A stretch of DNA of 36,418 bases from Corallococcus interemptor. GTDB taxonomy: Bacteria > Myxococcota > Myxococcia > Myxococcales > Myxococcaceae. The notes beneath the pieces were generated by a model, which saw only the letters and a program-made list of their open reading frames with translations, was not told where the DNA came from and did not search any database. Both the position numbers and the translations under genes were made by a program. Position 1 is the stretch's first letter; every line of letters begins with the position of its first letter. Below are positions 7,957-19,600 of this stretch, in pieces. Location of the stretch: NCBI RefSeq assembly GCF_003668875.1, contig NZ_RAWM01000091.1, forward strand, positions 1 through 36,418, in the 5' to 3' direction.

Positions 7957-9567
7957 ATGGCCTTCCAACTGACGATCTCCGAGGGAAAAGACGCAGGCAA
8001 GGAGTTCGTCTTCGACCAGGACTCCGTGCTCATCGGGCGCACCTCCGAGTGCGACGTGGTGCTGTACGACCCTGGCATCTCCCGCCGCCACTGCCGCATC
8101 TTCAAGGACGGCGACGGCTACGCCGTGGAGGACCAGAAGAGCGCCAACGGCACGGTCGTCAACGGCACCCCCGTGCAGACGCAGAACCTGGCGGACGGCG
8201 ACACGCTGACGCTGGGCCCGGTGACGTTCCTCTTCGCGATCGCCGCGGAGGACGCGCCCACCGGCGAGGACGAGAAGCCCGCGGAGGACGGCGCCAACAG
8301 CACGCGCATCGTCTCCCTCGACTCCCTGCGCAAGCAGCGCAACAAGAAGGCCGCCGCGGCGCTCGTGCCGGAAGGCGTGGACGAGGAGGACCTGCAGGGC
8401 ATCCGCGCGGAGTCCACGCGCATGAACATGCGCGCCATCCGCCGGCCCACGTCCTCCGCCCAGCGCGCGGTGCCGCAGGAGCCGCCCCCGCCGGAAGACG
8501 ACGCTCCGGCCGCCATCGAAAAGCCCGCCCCTTCCGCGCCGCCCGCGCGCCGCACCGGTTCGCAGTCCTCGCGCGCGGTGGCCCGCACGCCCCGCGCCGG
8601 GGGCTCCAGCGGCGGTGGCCTGTCCGCCGCCGAGCGCGCCCGCATCCGCCGTGAGACGCCGGGCCTGATGGCCAACCTGCGCCTGTTCTGGGCGGAGGCG
8701 AACTCCAAGGTCCGCGCGGGCGTGATGGCCGGCGGCGGCGTGGTGGTGCTGGGCCTCTTCGCGCTCATGTACTGGCTGGTGCTGGGCGGCGAGGCCCAGG
8801 TGCAGAAGGGCGAGGAGCCCGTGCGCCTGTCCAACCAGCCCATCACGGACTCGTTCGGCCTGGGTGACGGCGTCACCTGGAACCGGCCGGACATGAAGGT
8901 CTTCGAGTGGGAGTTCGTCGCCGCGACGCGAGCGGTGGTCATCCTCCACTACCAGGCCCAGGGCATCTCCAAGGACGAGGTGGTGGTCAGCGTCAACGGC
9001 GTGGACGTGGGCAAGGTGCCCCCGGACACGCTGGCCAGCCAGGAGCGCTCGCTGGAGCTGATGATCCCGCCCCAGCAGCTGCGCAAGGGCGAGCCCAACC
9101 GCATCATCTTCGACAACACCCGCAACCCGCCGGGCGAGGACACCTGGCGCGTGTGGAACGTCTGGGTGGAGCGCGCGCTCCTGCCCGAGCAGCTCTCCAC
9201 GCAGCAGCTGCTCGCCAACGCCAACGACCTCTTCAAGAAGGGCCGCAAGAACTTCGACACGCCGGACATCGGCGCGCGCAACCGCTACGAGGCCTGGAAG
9301 GCCTTCCGTGAAGCGTGGCTGATGCTGGAGGCCCACCCGGATCCGAAGCCGGACCTCTACTTCGAGGCCCAGGAGCAGATGAAGCGCGCCCAGCAGGAGC
9401 TGGACCGCACCTGCTCCAAGCTGCTCTTGGAGGTGGAGGGCTACTACAACCAGGGCCACTTCAAGCAGGCCGCCTCCACGCTGGACCACATGCGCGAGTA
9501 CTTCCCCGAGTACGACCAGCCGTGCGCCACGCGCGCGGAGAACAAGCGCATCGAGTACGGGCTGTAG
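7957..9567 (+). CDS. FHA-domain inner-membrane protein
   Basis: The 536-residue product has four parts. Residues 1-100 form a forkhead-associated domain with the conserved G27-R28, S42, H45 and N64-G65 (IGRTSECDVVLYDPGISRRH, SANGTVVNG), a phosphothreonine-binding fold. Residues 100-245 are a charged, proline- and serine-rich linker. One membrane helix spans about 255-277 (GVMAGGGVVVLGLFALMYWL). The rest, about 260 residues, probably lies in the periplasm: a beta-rich domain (VVVSVNGVDVGKVP, NRIIFDNTRNPPGEDTWRVW) followed by helical, TPR-like segments. The cytoplasmic FHA domain suggests control by a Ser/Thr kinase, but no kinase gene is in the window. A site AGGA lies 4 bases before ATG 7957, and the gene follows the second WYL gene after 6 bases, so it is almost certainly in the same operon. 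Confidence 0.88.
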   Translation: MAFQLTISEGKDAGKEFVFDQDSVLIGRTSECDVVLYDPGISRRHCRIFKDGDGYAVEDQKSANGTVVNGTPVQTQNLADGDTLTLGPVTFLFAIAAEDAPTGEDEKPAEDGANSTRIVSLDSLRKQRNKKAAAALVPEGVDEEDLQGIRAESTRMNMRAIRRPTSSAQRAVPQEPPPPEDDAPAAIEKPAPSAPPARRTGSQSSRAVARTPRAGGSSGGGLSAAERARIRRETPGLMANLRLFWAEANSKVRAGVMAGGGVVVLGLFALMYWLVLGGEAQVQKGEEPVRLSNQPITDSFGLGDGVTWNRPDMKVFEWEFVAATRAVVILHYQAQGISKDEVVVSVNGVDVGKVPPDTLASQERSLELMIPPQQLRKGEPNRIIFDNTRNPPGEDTWRVWNVWVERALLPEQLSTQQLLANANDLFKKGRKNFDTPDIGARNRYEAWKAFREAWLMLEAHPDPKPDLYFEAQEQMKRAQQELDRTCSKLLLEVEGYYNQGHFKQAASTLDHMREYFPEYDQPCATRAENKRIEYGL

Positions 9568-9595
9568 CCCCTTCGTCGTCTGGTGGACGGTGCAA

Positions 9596-9618
9596 CCCTG
9601 CCCGGGAGGCGGGCAGGG
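9596..9618 (+). terminator. Perfect 9-bp hairpin after the FHA gene
   Basis: CCCTGCCCG (9596-9604) and CGGGCAGGG (9610-9618) form a perfect stem with a five-base loop, 29 bases after the FHA stop. No T-run follows, so it may be a weak terminator, an mRNA stabiliser or an attenuator in the leader of the cardiolipin synthase gene. Its presence argues against the GTG at 9590 being the cls start. Confidence 0.5.
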
Positions 9619-9667
9619 CCCGTCCCGGTTGCCGGTCCCTCCCCTCGTTCCCACCCTCAAGAGGGTC

Positions 9668-10939
9668 ATGCGTGAGCGGGTGGGGGAGGAAGGTCGGACG
9701 GAGGGGTTGGTTCTGGCGGAGCCCCGGGCGGTGCGCTCGCCGGGGCCGGTGCCGGAGCACGGCCCTGTGTGGAGCCCCGGGGTGTCCCGGCGCCTGCTCG
9801 CCCGCTACTACCTGCCGCAGCACCACACCACCCTCCAGGGCAATGCGTGCCGGCTGCTGCGCGACGGCGTGGAGGCCTACCCGGAGATGCTGGAGGCCAT
9901 CCGCCGCGCGCGCCGCTCCATCCGCCTGGAGACGTACATGTTCGTCACCGACGCGGTGGGCGAGCTCTTCGGCCAGGCGCTGGCGGAGGCCGCCGAGCGC
10001 GGCGTGCACGTGAAGGTGCTCTACGACGCGGTGGGTTCTTGGACCAGCCGCCGGAGCTTCTTCGAGGGGCTGCGCCAGCGCGGCGTGGACGTGCGGGCCT
10101 TCAAACCCTTCAGCCTCCAGCGCGGGCTGCGCCACCTGCTGCGCCGGGACCACCGGAAGATTCTGGTGGTGGACGGCCAGGTGGCCTTCACGGGCGGGGT
10201 GAACATCGCGGCGCACTGGGCCCCGGAGGGGCAGGGCGTGGCCTGGCGCGACGACGTGCTGCGGATTGAAGGCCCGGCGGTGCACGAGCTGGAGCGGCGC
10301 TTCCTGGCCACGTGGCGGATGATGTTCCGGGACCGCCTGAGCCGCCTGCGCCGGCGCATCCGCGGCGGGGCCCAGGCCCTGAGGGCGCTGCCCCAGAAGG
10401 GCGACGTGGGACTGGCGGTGCTGTCCAGCCGGCGCAGCATCCACCGCGCGTATCTGCACGCCATCCAGCGCGCGCGCAAGAGCGTGCTCATCGCGGCGGG
10501 CTACTTCGTGCCGGACCGGCGCATGGTGGCGGCGCTCAAGGATGCGGCGAAGCGGGGCGTGGAGGTGAGCCTGCTGCTCAACGGGGGCAAGAGCGACCAC
10601 CCGTTCCTCGAGCATGCGACGCGCGCCTTCTACGAGCCGCTGATGGACGCCGGCATCCGCATCTTCGAGTGGCGCCGGGGCGTGCTGCACGCCAAGACGG
10701 CCGTGGTGGACGGGGTGTGGGGCACCATCGGGTCGTTCAACCTGGAACGGTTGTCCCTGGCCTTCAACCACGAGGTGAACGCCGTCTTCGCGGACCCCCG
10801 GCTGGGGCGTGACCTGGAGGACTCGTTCCGTCTGGATTGTGGCAACTGCCGCGAGGTGGACCTGGCCGCCTTCCGCCGCCGTCCCCTCTGGCAGAAGGCC
10901 GTGGAGCGGGTGCTGTACTTCTTCCGCAAGGTGCTCTGA
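9668..10939 (+). CDS. Cardiolipin synthase, ClsB-type phospholipase D family
   Basis: The 423-residue product has two phospholipase-D HKD motifs: H162-x-K164-x4-D169 ([10 protein letters not shown], followed by FTGGVNI) and H341-x-K343-x4-D348 ([10 protein letters not shown], followed by [10 protein letters not shown]). It lacks the two N-terminal membrane helices of ClsA, and its length is near that of E. coli ClsB. It should condense phosphatidylglycerol with another phospholipid or glycerol headgroup to make cardiolipin at the inner membrane. The tryptophan- and arginine-rich C-terminus may help membrane association. ATG 9668 is chosen; GAGG stands 3 bases before it, inside a small ACCCTC/GAGGGT hairpin. 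A GTG at 9590 would add 26 low-complexity residues. It lies 100 bases after the FHA gene on the same strand. Confidence 0.9.
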   Translation: MRERVGEEGRTEGLVLAEPRAVRSPGPVPEHGPVWSPGVSRRLLARYYLPQHHTTLQGNACRLLRDGVEAYPEMLEAIRRARRSIRLETYMFVTDAVGELFGQALAEAAERGVHVKVLYDAVGSWTSRRSFFEGLRQRGVDVRAFKPFSLQRGLRHLLRRDHRKILVVDGQVAFTGGVNIAAHWAPEGQGVAWRDDVLRIEGPAVHELERRFLATWRMMFRDRLSRLRRRIRGGAQALRALPQKGDVGLAVLSSRRSIHRAYLHAIQRARKSVLIAAGYFVPDRRMVAALKDAAKRGVEVSLLLNGGKSDHPFLEHATRAFYEPLMDAGIRIFEWRRGVLHAKTAVVDGVWGTIGSFNLERLSLAFNHEVNAVFADPRLGRDLEDSFRLDCGNCREVDLAAFRRRPLWQKAVERVLYFFRKVL

Positions 10940-11003
10940 GCGGCCCCGTAGGCCCGGGGGCCAAGGCAACCGTCCACCGCCTTCAACGCGGTGCAGGAAC
11001 CCT

Positions 11004-11032
11004 TTGCATGCCGGGGGGGACACGCCTAGAAG
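11004..11032 (+). promoter_or_regulatory. Candidate sigma-70-type promoter of acnA
   Basis: TTGCAT (11004-11009) and TAGAAG (11027-11032) are separated by exactly 17 bases, in the 128-base gap between cls and acnA and 36 bases before the acnA ATG. Matches to the consensus are partial (3 of 6 and 4 of 6), so the call rests on spacing and position. Confidence 0.35.
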
Positions 11033-11067
11033 TTGCGTCATTCCGGCACGGAAGGACGGCAACGCAC

Positions 11068-13794
<2,727 letters not shown>

Positions 13795-13815
13795 AGGCGC
13801 GTCACGTTGGAGTCG

Positions 13816-13856
13816 CGGCCCGGCCGCCCTCGCTTCACGGGAGGGTCGCCGGGCCG
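13816..13856 (+). terminator. Rho-independent terminator of acnA
   Basis: CGGCCCGG (13816-13823) pairs perfectly with CCGGGCCG (13849-13856); the interior can extend the pairing with CCCTC against GAGGG. The stem is followed by TCGTCTTTT, a usable T-rich tail for plus-strand transcripts. It lies 22 bases after the acnA stop and just before the stop of the opposing HD-domain gene, so it may also stop readthrough from that side. Confidence 0.78.
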
Positions 13857-13866
13857 TCGTCTTTTC

Positions 13867-14289
13867 CTACTCCGCGCGCAGGCGCGTCCAGGCGGCCACG
13901 TAGCGCGACAGGCGCTCGGCGTCCTTGGGCGTCACGTCCTTCAGGCGGCGCACGTCCATGTTGTCCTCCAGGTCCGCCAGCTTCACGCGGCGGGCCAGGG
14001 GGTGGGGGCGCAGCCTTTCGATGAAGGCCTCGTAGCTTTCGCCCTCGCGCTTCGTCAGGCAGTCCAGCGCGGAGAGCACGTCCTCCGGGTAGCCCAGGCC
14101 GCGCAGGCGCTCCAGCGTGTAGGGCGTGTCCTCCACCACGTCGTGGAGGATGGCCGCGGTGCGCTCCGCGTCCGACGACAGGCGCAGCATCACGCGCAGC
14201 GGGTGGAGGATGTAGGGCTGTCCTGCCTTGTCGCGCTGACCCTGGTGCGCGGCCACCGCCAGGGCGATGGCGTCTTCGAGCGTGGGCAT
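13867..14289 (-). CDS. Small HD-domain hydrolase, (p)ppGpp-hydrolase (MESH1/SpoT-HD) type
   Basis: The 140-residue product is a single HD domain with the metal ligands in order: H15 (AAHQGQRDKAGQPYILHP), H49-D50 in ILHDVVEDT, and D106 in VKLADLEDNM. The GQPYILHP, HDVVEDT and KLADxxxN signatures are those of the RelA/SpoT hydrolase half and of stand-alone Mn2+-dependent (p)ppGpp hydrolases; there is no synthetase, TGS or ACT domain. The predicted reaction, removal of the 3'-diphosphate of ppGpp, is inferred from these motifs, and another nucleotide substrate is possible. The start is ATG 14289, 45 bases after pilX on the same strand, with no terminator between them, so it may be the last gene of the pilus operon. 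Confidence 0.8.
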   Translation of the reverse strand: MPTLEDAIALAVAAHQGQRDKAGQPYILHPLRVMLRLSSDAERTAAILHDVVEDTPYTLERLRGLGYPEDVLSALDCLTKREGESYEAFIERLRPHPLARRVKLADLEDNMDVRRLKDVTPKDAERLSRYVAAWTRLRAE

Positions 14290-14334
14290 GGGCGGAAGCT
14301 TCGCACGCCTTCGGGGACGACGGCGGACGACGGC

Positions 14335-14964
14335 TCAACGGTTGAGGTTGCCGGAGCCCGTGCCGCCCGCGGACTGCGCCGTGTAGGCCTGGCCGCCGCC
14401 GTTGTACTGGAGGATGCCCTCCACCGCGAGCGCGTTGGGGTCCAGCTTGTTGGTGTCCCCCCGGCGCGGAATCAGCGTCTCGCTGATGCAGATGGCGCCC
14501 ACCACCACCTGCTGATCATTGTCGCGGTTCCACTCCGGGGCGAGCGGCTTGAACTCGTCCTCGTTGTCCCGGATGTAGAGGTACACGTCGTCCTTGCCGT
14601 CGCCGTCCAGGTCCGCGAACAGCGCGGGGTTGACCGCCTTGATGGCCGTGCGGCCCAGCGCGGTGCGCGGGTCCGCGGGGGACGCGTTGGTGGGCGAGCG
14701 GATGGGGTCGTAGACGGACGGCGCGCTCAGGAAGGTGTTCCACTTCCCATAATTGCGGCCGAAGTAGCCGCGCGCCAGCTGCAGGCCGCTCTCCGCGCAG
14801 CCCTGCCGCTGGCCCGCGCGGGCGAAGGTCACCGCGCGCGTGCGCTCGCTGCTGGCGTAGGCCATGACGCCCGCCACCAGCCCCAGGAGCACGGTGACGA
14901 GCAGCACGACGAGCAGCAGCGTGGCGCCGCGAGCGGAACGGTGGGACGAAGGGCGCGGGGGCAT
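14335..14964 (-). CDS. pilX: PilX-like minor pilin
   Basis: The 209-residue product has a prepilin-like N-terminus: basic leader (SSHRSARG) and then ATLLLVVLLVTVLLGLVAG, with cleavage expected after the Gly. The mature protein has Leu, not Glu, at position 5, as is known for the tip pseudopilin GspK. The globular part includes DLDGDGKDDVYLYI, a DxDxDG loop that could bind calcium. PilX acts with PilV, PilW, FimU and PilY1 in the type IV pilus priming and tip complex. ATG 14964 has GAGG 9 bases before it; ATG 14979 and a GTG at 14994 overlapping the pilW stop are alternatives that only lengthen the leader. It is the last pilus gene of the operon. Confidence 0.78.
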   Translation of the reverse strand: MPPRPSSHRSARGATLLLVVLLVTVLLGLVAGVMAYASSERTRAVTFARAGQRQGCAESGLQLARGYFGRNYGKWNTFLSAPSVYDPIRSPTNASPADPRTALGRTAIKAVNPALFADLDGDGKDDVYLYIRDNEDEFKPLAPEWNRDNDQQVVVGAICISETLIPRRGDTNKLDPNALAVEGILQYNGGGQAYTAQSAGGTGSGNLNR

Positions 14965-14990
14965 GGCGGTGGGCCTCATGAAGGACGGAC

Positions 14991-16070
14991 TCACAGGCTG
15001 GCCGAGGCCAGGTTGGGCAGCTCCGCCCGGCGCGAGAAGAGGCTGCGGAAGTAGCCGTCCGCGGCGCCCGGGGCCGGGGTGTGGTTCTCCACCGTGAGGG
15101 GCAGGTCCTCGGAGAGCACGGCCTCGCTGCGGTTGTCGCGCCGGGGCGTGCGGCCGGTGGCCACCACGCTGACGCGCACCGAGCGCAGGCCCGGCGTGAA
15201 CTCGGGCTTGAGGCCGTTCTGGAAGGCGTACCTGGTGGGGTCTCCGGTGTTCGCGGCGTCCAGGCCGAAGGCCACCTGGAAGTCCTCCACGTAGTCCTGC
15301 ACCACCACCGGGTCGCCCATGTCCACGAAGGGGCGGCCGGACACGTCGTTGCCGGGCCGGCCCTCCGCGCGCATCAGCGCCTTGCGGCCGTTGTTCACGT
15401 TCGTCCCGATGAAGAAGTGCAGGAGGCGCACCGGGTACACCAGGTCGCCCTTCTGGAAGCCGCCCTTGTGGGGCGCGTTGGAGAAGCCCGGCACGCCGGT
15501 CTCCAGGTAGTTCACCGTGGCCGTGGGCGGCGTGCTCGTCACGGACGTCTGGGTGAGCAGCGCGGCGCTCTTCATGTTGCTGGCCACCATCATGGGGTTC
15601 GCGGGCGGCGCGCCGCTGGGCGCGCCCACGCAGTTGACCTCCAGGGAGCCCGTGCCCGGCTTCACCACCGTCATCGCCGCGCCCGGCGCGCAGTCGCGGC
15701 CCAGGTAGCTGCGGTCCGGTACCACCAGCCACAGGTCGTCGCTGCCGTCGGTGGCGGGCACGTTGCCCGTCGTGGTGGAGGCGAGCACGCCCGAGCTCGC
15801 GCCGTCCCCGCCGAAGACGGGGTTGATGCGCTGGGGCGCCCCGCTGGAGACCACCCAGAGGCCCTCGGACATGCCCGCGCCGGCCTGGCGCACGGCCGAC
15901 AGCAGCGTCTCTCCGGCGAGCCGCGCGTGGTCATGGCTGTCCGCCACGTGCTCCGTGTTGTGCACCACGCGCCCGCCCGCCATCAGCAGGGCCGTGGCCG
16001 CCGCCAGGATGATGGTGGCGAGCGCCGCGGCCACCATCGTCTCCAGGAGCGTCATGCCGCGCGGCTTCAT
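14991..16070 (-). CDS. pilW: PilW-like minor pilin
   Basis: The 359-residue product has a textbook type IV prepilin N-terminus: MKPRG, a cleavage site, then MTLLETMVAAALATIILAAA with Glu at mature position 5. The large globular domain follows PilW proteins in size, with C-terminal strands such as LRSVRVSVVATGR. PilW belongs to the minor pilin core complex that primes pilus assembly and sits at the tip beneath PilY1. Its ATG overlaps the stop of pilV by 4 bases (ATGA), so the two are translationally coupled. The gene order pilV-pilW-pilX matches minor pilin operons in Pseudomonas and myxobacteria. Confidence 0.85.
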   Translation of the reverse strand: MKPRGMTLLETMVAAALATIILAAATALLMAGGRVVHNTEHVADSHDHARLAGETLLSAVRQAGAGMSEGLWVVSSGAPQRINPVFGGDGASSGVLASTTTGNVPATDGSDDLWLVVPDRSYLGRDCAPGAAMTVVKPGTGSLEVNCVGAPSGAPPANPMMVASNMKSAALLTQTSVTSTPPTATVNYLETGVPGFSNAPHKGGFQKGDLVYPVRLLHFFIGTNVNNGRKALMRAEGRPGNDVSGRPFVDMGDPVVVQDYVEDFQVAFGLDAANTGDPTRYAFQNGLKPEFTPGLRSVRVSVVATGRTPRRDNRSEAVLSEDLPLTVENHTPAPGAADGYFRSLFSRRAELPNLASASL

Positions 16071-16666
16071 AGGACGAACACCTCACTGTGCACGACGGCG
16101 CGCTCCACGCTGTCGTTCTTGCGGTACGCGCGCGTCCAGAAGGTGAAGGGCAGGGCGCCCGCGGGGACCATCGCCTGGGCCGCGGGCGGCAGGTCCTTGG
16201 GCAGGCCCTTCGTCACCAGGATTTCGCGGCAGTAGACGTCCTTGGGCAGCAGCGAGTCCGGCGTGGAGGCCAGGCAGGGCGTGCCCGCGGGCACGTCCAG
16301 CGCCGGCTCCACCTGGCCCGTGGGGCGCACGCGGAAGTAGGCGCCGGTGCCCACGTCGCCCGCCTGGGGCGCGCTGGGGTCCAGCTGCCAGGGCGCCGTG
16401 CCCAGGCCCAGCTCCGGCGGGAAGAGGGCGGGCCGCGTGATGGCCTGCGCCGCCAGGTCCGCCTTGGACGCCAGCCACAGCCGCTGCACGCGCGCCTCCA
16501 GCAGCATGCGCCGGCCCTGGAGCACCTGGCCGTCCTTCACGTCGCGGGTGGCGGCCACCATGCCCATCACCGCGCCCACCGCGGCCAGCGACAGGAGGGC
16601 CATGGAGATGAGGACCTCCAGGATGCCGCTGCCCCGCCGCGAGGCGGAGCGAGGAAGGGTTCTCAT
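16067..16666 (-). CDS. pilV: PilV-like minor pilin
   Basis: The 199-residue product begins MRTLPRSASRRG and continues SGILEVLISMALLSLAAVGA. If cleaved after the Gly, Glu is at mature position 5, as required of a canonical pilin. The remaining domain, with two well-spaced cysteines (PCLAS, VYCREI), fits a small minor pilin of the PilV class. The gene overlaps pilY1 by 4 bases at its start and pilW by 4 bases at its end, so all three are translated as a coupled set. The PilV name rests on the N-terminus and on position within the operon; the globular part by itself would not identify it. Confidence 0.82.
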   Translation of the reverse strand: MRTLPRSASRRGSGILEVLISMALLSLAAVGAVMGMVAATRDVKDGQVLQGRRMLLEARVQRLWLASKADLAAQAITRPALFPPELGLGTAPWQLDPSAPQAGDVGTGAYFRVRPTGQVEPALDVPAGTPCLASTPDSLLPKDVYCREILVTKGLPKDLPPAAQAMVPAGALPFTFWTRAYRKNDSVERAVVHSEVFVL

Positions 16667-19600
16667 TCGAGCAACCTCTGGCTCCAGTTGAGGAGCTGGT
16701 AGAGCACGCCGTTGTCGCCGTCCACGGAGAGCGCCCTGTCGGGGCTGGAGGGGCCGGTGCCGCTCCCGTTTTCGATGCGCGCGACGCGCAGGGCGCTCAC
16801 CTCCGCGCCCACCACGTAGTCCGTGGACGTTCCGCCGTTGTCGCGGTGGTAGACGGCCACGCCGCCGTAGTTGGCCAGCGTCGCGCCGCTCATGGGCCGG
16901 ATGTCCGCCTGCGTGGACGGCGTGCTGCCCAGGTCGACGCTGTACGTGTGGCCCCGGACGGAGGCGCTCAGCATCATGGGGTCGTTCACGGACTGCTCCG
17001 CGGTGCTGAAGTACGCGGTGCGCCCGGCGATGGTGATGTTGCCGTAGACGTGCTCCGGCGCGGGGAAGATGAGCGGGAAGGGCGAAGGCTCCTGGAGCAC
17101 GCCGTAGCTGACGGACTCCGTGTGGGCCACGTTCGCGCCAATGGACGTGCCGTCCAGCCGCTTGCCGTCCACGCCCAGGGGCAGCCGCAGGCCGGCGTCC
17201 AGCATGAGCGCGTGGAAGCGGCCGCCCACGGTGTCCGGCACCCAGTCCATGCCGGCGGTGCCCACCAGGGCCACCATCTTGCCCTTGAAGTTGCCGAAGG
17301 CGGACGTGTCGGACGCGTCGCGCGGGATGCGCGCCAGGCCCACGTTGGTGCTGATGGGCTGGCTGGTGACGGGCAGATTGCCGATGTTCATCGCCGTGTA
17401 CTTGCAGGGCGTGGCGTCCGTGCACGCGGGGCCCATGCGCGACACGTTGACGTTCATGCCGGTGGACGCGTCCAGCTCCCAGAGCCGGCCCTCCATGTCA
17501 CCCACGTAGAGGCGCGCGGCGCCGCTCGAGTCCTGCGACACGGTGGGCGCGGCGGGCGCGCTGTTGTCCACGCTGCTGCTGTACGCCTGCTGCCACTGCC
17601 ACAGCTTCTGGCCGGTGGCCACGTCGATGGCGAACACCTGCACGCCCTTGGCCGGCGAGCCCGGCGAGCCCGTCACCGGCGGCGCGCCGGAGCTGCTGGA
17701 GGCGACGAAGACGGCGTACACGGGCTCCAGGCCCAGCCGGCCCACGCCCACGGACAGGCCACGCGAGCCGCCCAGGCCGCTGTAGTCATACAGGCCGCTC
17801 GGCTGACGGCCGGGGTCCGAGCGCGGCGGCAGCAGGAAGAGGCTGGTGTCCTCGTCCCAGGTGTACGTCCAGTCCGTGCCGCCCAGGCTCCGGTCCGCCA
17901 GCGACACCGCGGAGTGCGGCGCGCTGGACGTGGCGTAGTGGCTGCCCACGATGTGCCACAGCAGCACGGGCTTGAGCGGGTTCGTGACGTCCAGGGCGAA
18001 CAGGTCGCGCCCCGTCTGGCCCACGTTGGCGACGAGCACCGTGTGCCATTCCCGGCGGCCGGTGCCCACGAAGTCCGCGAACACGTCGAAGACGGCGGGC
18101 GCGCTGTTCACCCGCGCGGTGTTGTTGCGCAGGCCCGCCAGCTGCGTGGCCGGCAGGAAGCTCCACAGCTCCGTGCCCGGCTGGGGCAGGTTGCCGGTGC
18201 GGAAGCGCTGGGCGAAGTCCGTCTTGAAGCGCGCGCTGGCGTCCGGGTTGGGGAAGCCCAGGTTCTCCACGGGGCCGTCGTAGCGCGCGCCGCCGGAGAC
18301 GTAGAAGGCGTGCACCTGGCCGTCCAGGCCCGCAGCGTAGGCCACCGTGGGGCGGGCCGCGCCGCGGTCCGGGATGTGCGGGCTGGCCGTGGCCACCACG
18401 GGCGAGGAGTGGATGAAGCCGCCCAGGTGCGCCTTGTTGTCCGCCGCGTCGTTGTTGCACTGGGTGAGGGTGGGCTCCAGGATGGGCGTCTCGCTGGCGC
18501 CGTCGCGGCCGGACTGCGTGGCGTAGCAGAAGCCGCGCACCCGCTGGAGCATCATCGCCACCGCGTTGAAGTCCGTGTACAGCGCCAGCTTGTTGATGAG
18601 CTCGTTGGCGATGCCGAAGTCCGTGCCGCCCAGCTGCGGCGAGTACTGCGTCGCCTGCTGCAGGTCGCAGATGCCGTCCGGGCCCTTCACGAAGTCGTAG
18701 CGGAAGGTGCCGTCGCGCGAGGTGGCGCGGCTGAGCTTCAGCACGTCCACGCAGCCGGTGTTGGGCGTGGCGGTGTAGTTGCGGTTGATGCGCGTGCCGG
18801 AGACCTCCTCCGGCTGCCAGCCCACCTGCAGCACCCCGTGCGGCGCGGCGCGGCCGGCGCCCAGCGGCGGGTTCTCCGTCACCTCGCCGCCGAAGTAGGT
18901 GAAGAGGTTGCGGTCGCCGGGCGCGGGCATGCGCGCGTCCGCGTTCCACAGGGTGCCGTCCGACAGCGAGTTCTCCCCGGTGGACAGCGCGTCCCCGCCA
19001 ATGAGCGAGTGCGCGCGCAGCGTGCCCGGGTAGTAGGGGAACACCCAGTGCGAGCCCTGCGCGGGCGTGTACGTGTCCGCGCCGGGCGGGTAGCCCGTCA
19101 CCGCGTTGTAGGACGTCTTGAGCAGCAGGGCGCGCGAGCCGTTGGTGTCGCTGCCGTTGGTGTCGTCCAGCGCGACAGGGGCGGACACGGTGCGCTCGCT
19201 CTGCAGCGGTTCGCTGCCCAGGTTGAGCAGCGTGTTGAGCACGATGCGCGTGCCCGCGACGCTCCCCTTGAAGTCGTGGCCCGCCAGGTAGACGACGGTC
19301 GCCTTCTGCGGATCATTGTCCTTCTGGTTGAAGGAGAAGAAGTCGTGGCCGCGCTGGGCGTTCGCCGCCACCTGCGCCGGGTTGTCGTACTGGTCGCCGG
19401 GGGCGTACTCCTTCCAGCTCACCGCCAGCCGCCGCACGCCGTTCTTGTACGTCGTGCGGTAGTTCTCCGTGTGGCCCGCCACGTTGTTGAAGCGGAAGTC
19501 CCCCAGCTGGGAGAAGGGGTCGCCCGGGTTGGGGTAGAGGATGCAGGCGGGGCGGGGCGAGGACTCGTTGCGGTAGTCCGGGTCCGTGCAGTTGCGGCCG

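Noticed and set aside
7957-9567. FHA protein as an SctD/YscD-type secretion ring subunit
   Set aside because: The topology (FHA, one membrane helix, periplasmic part) is similar, but the periplasmic half shows no recognisable ring-building motif and no other secretion gene is nearby.
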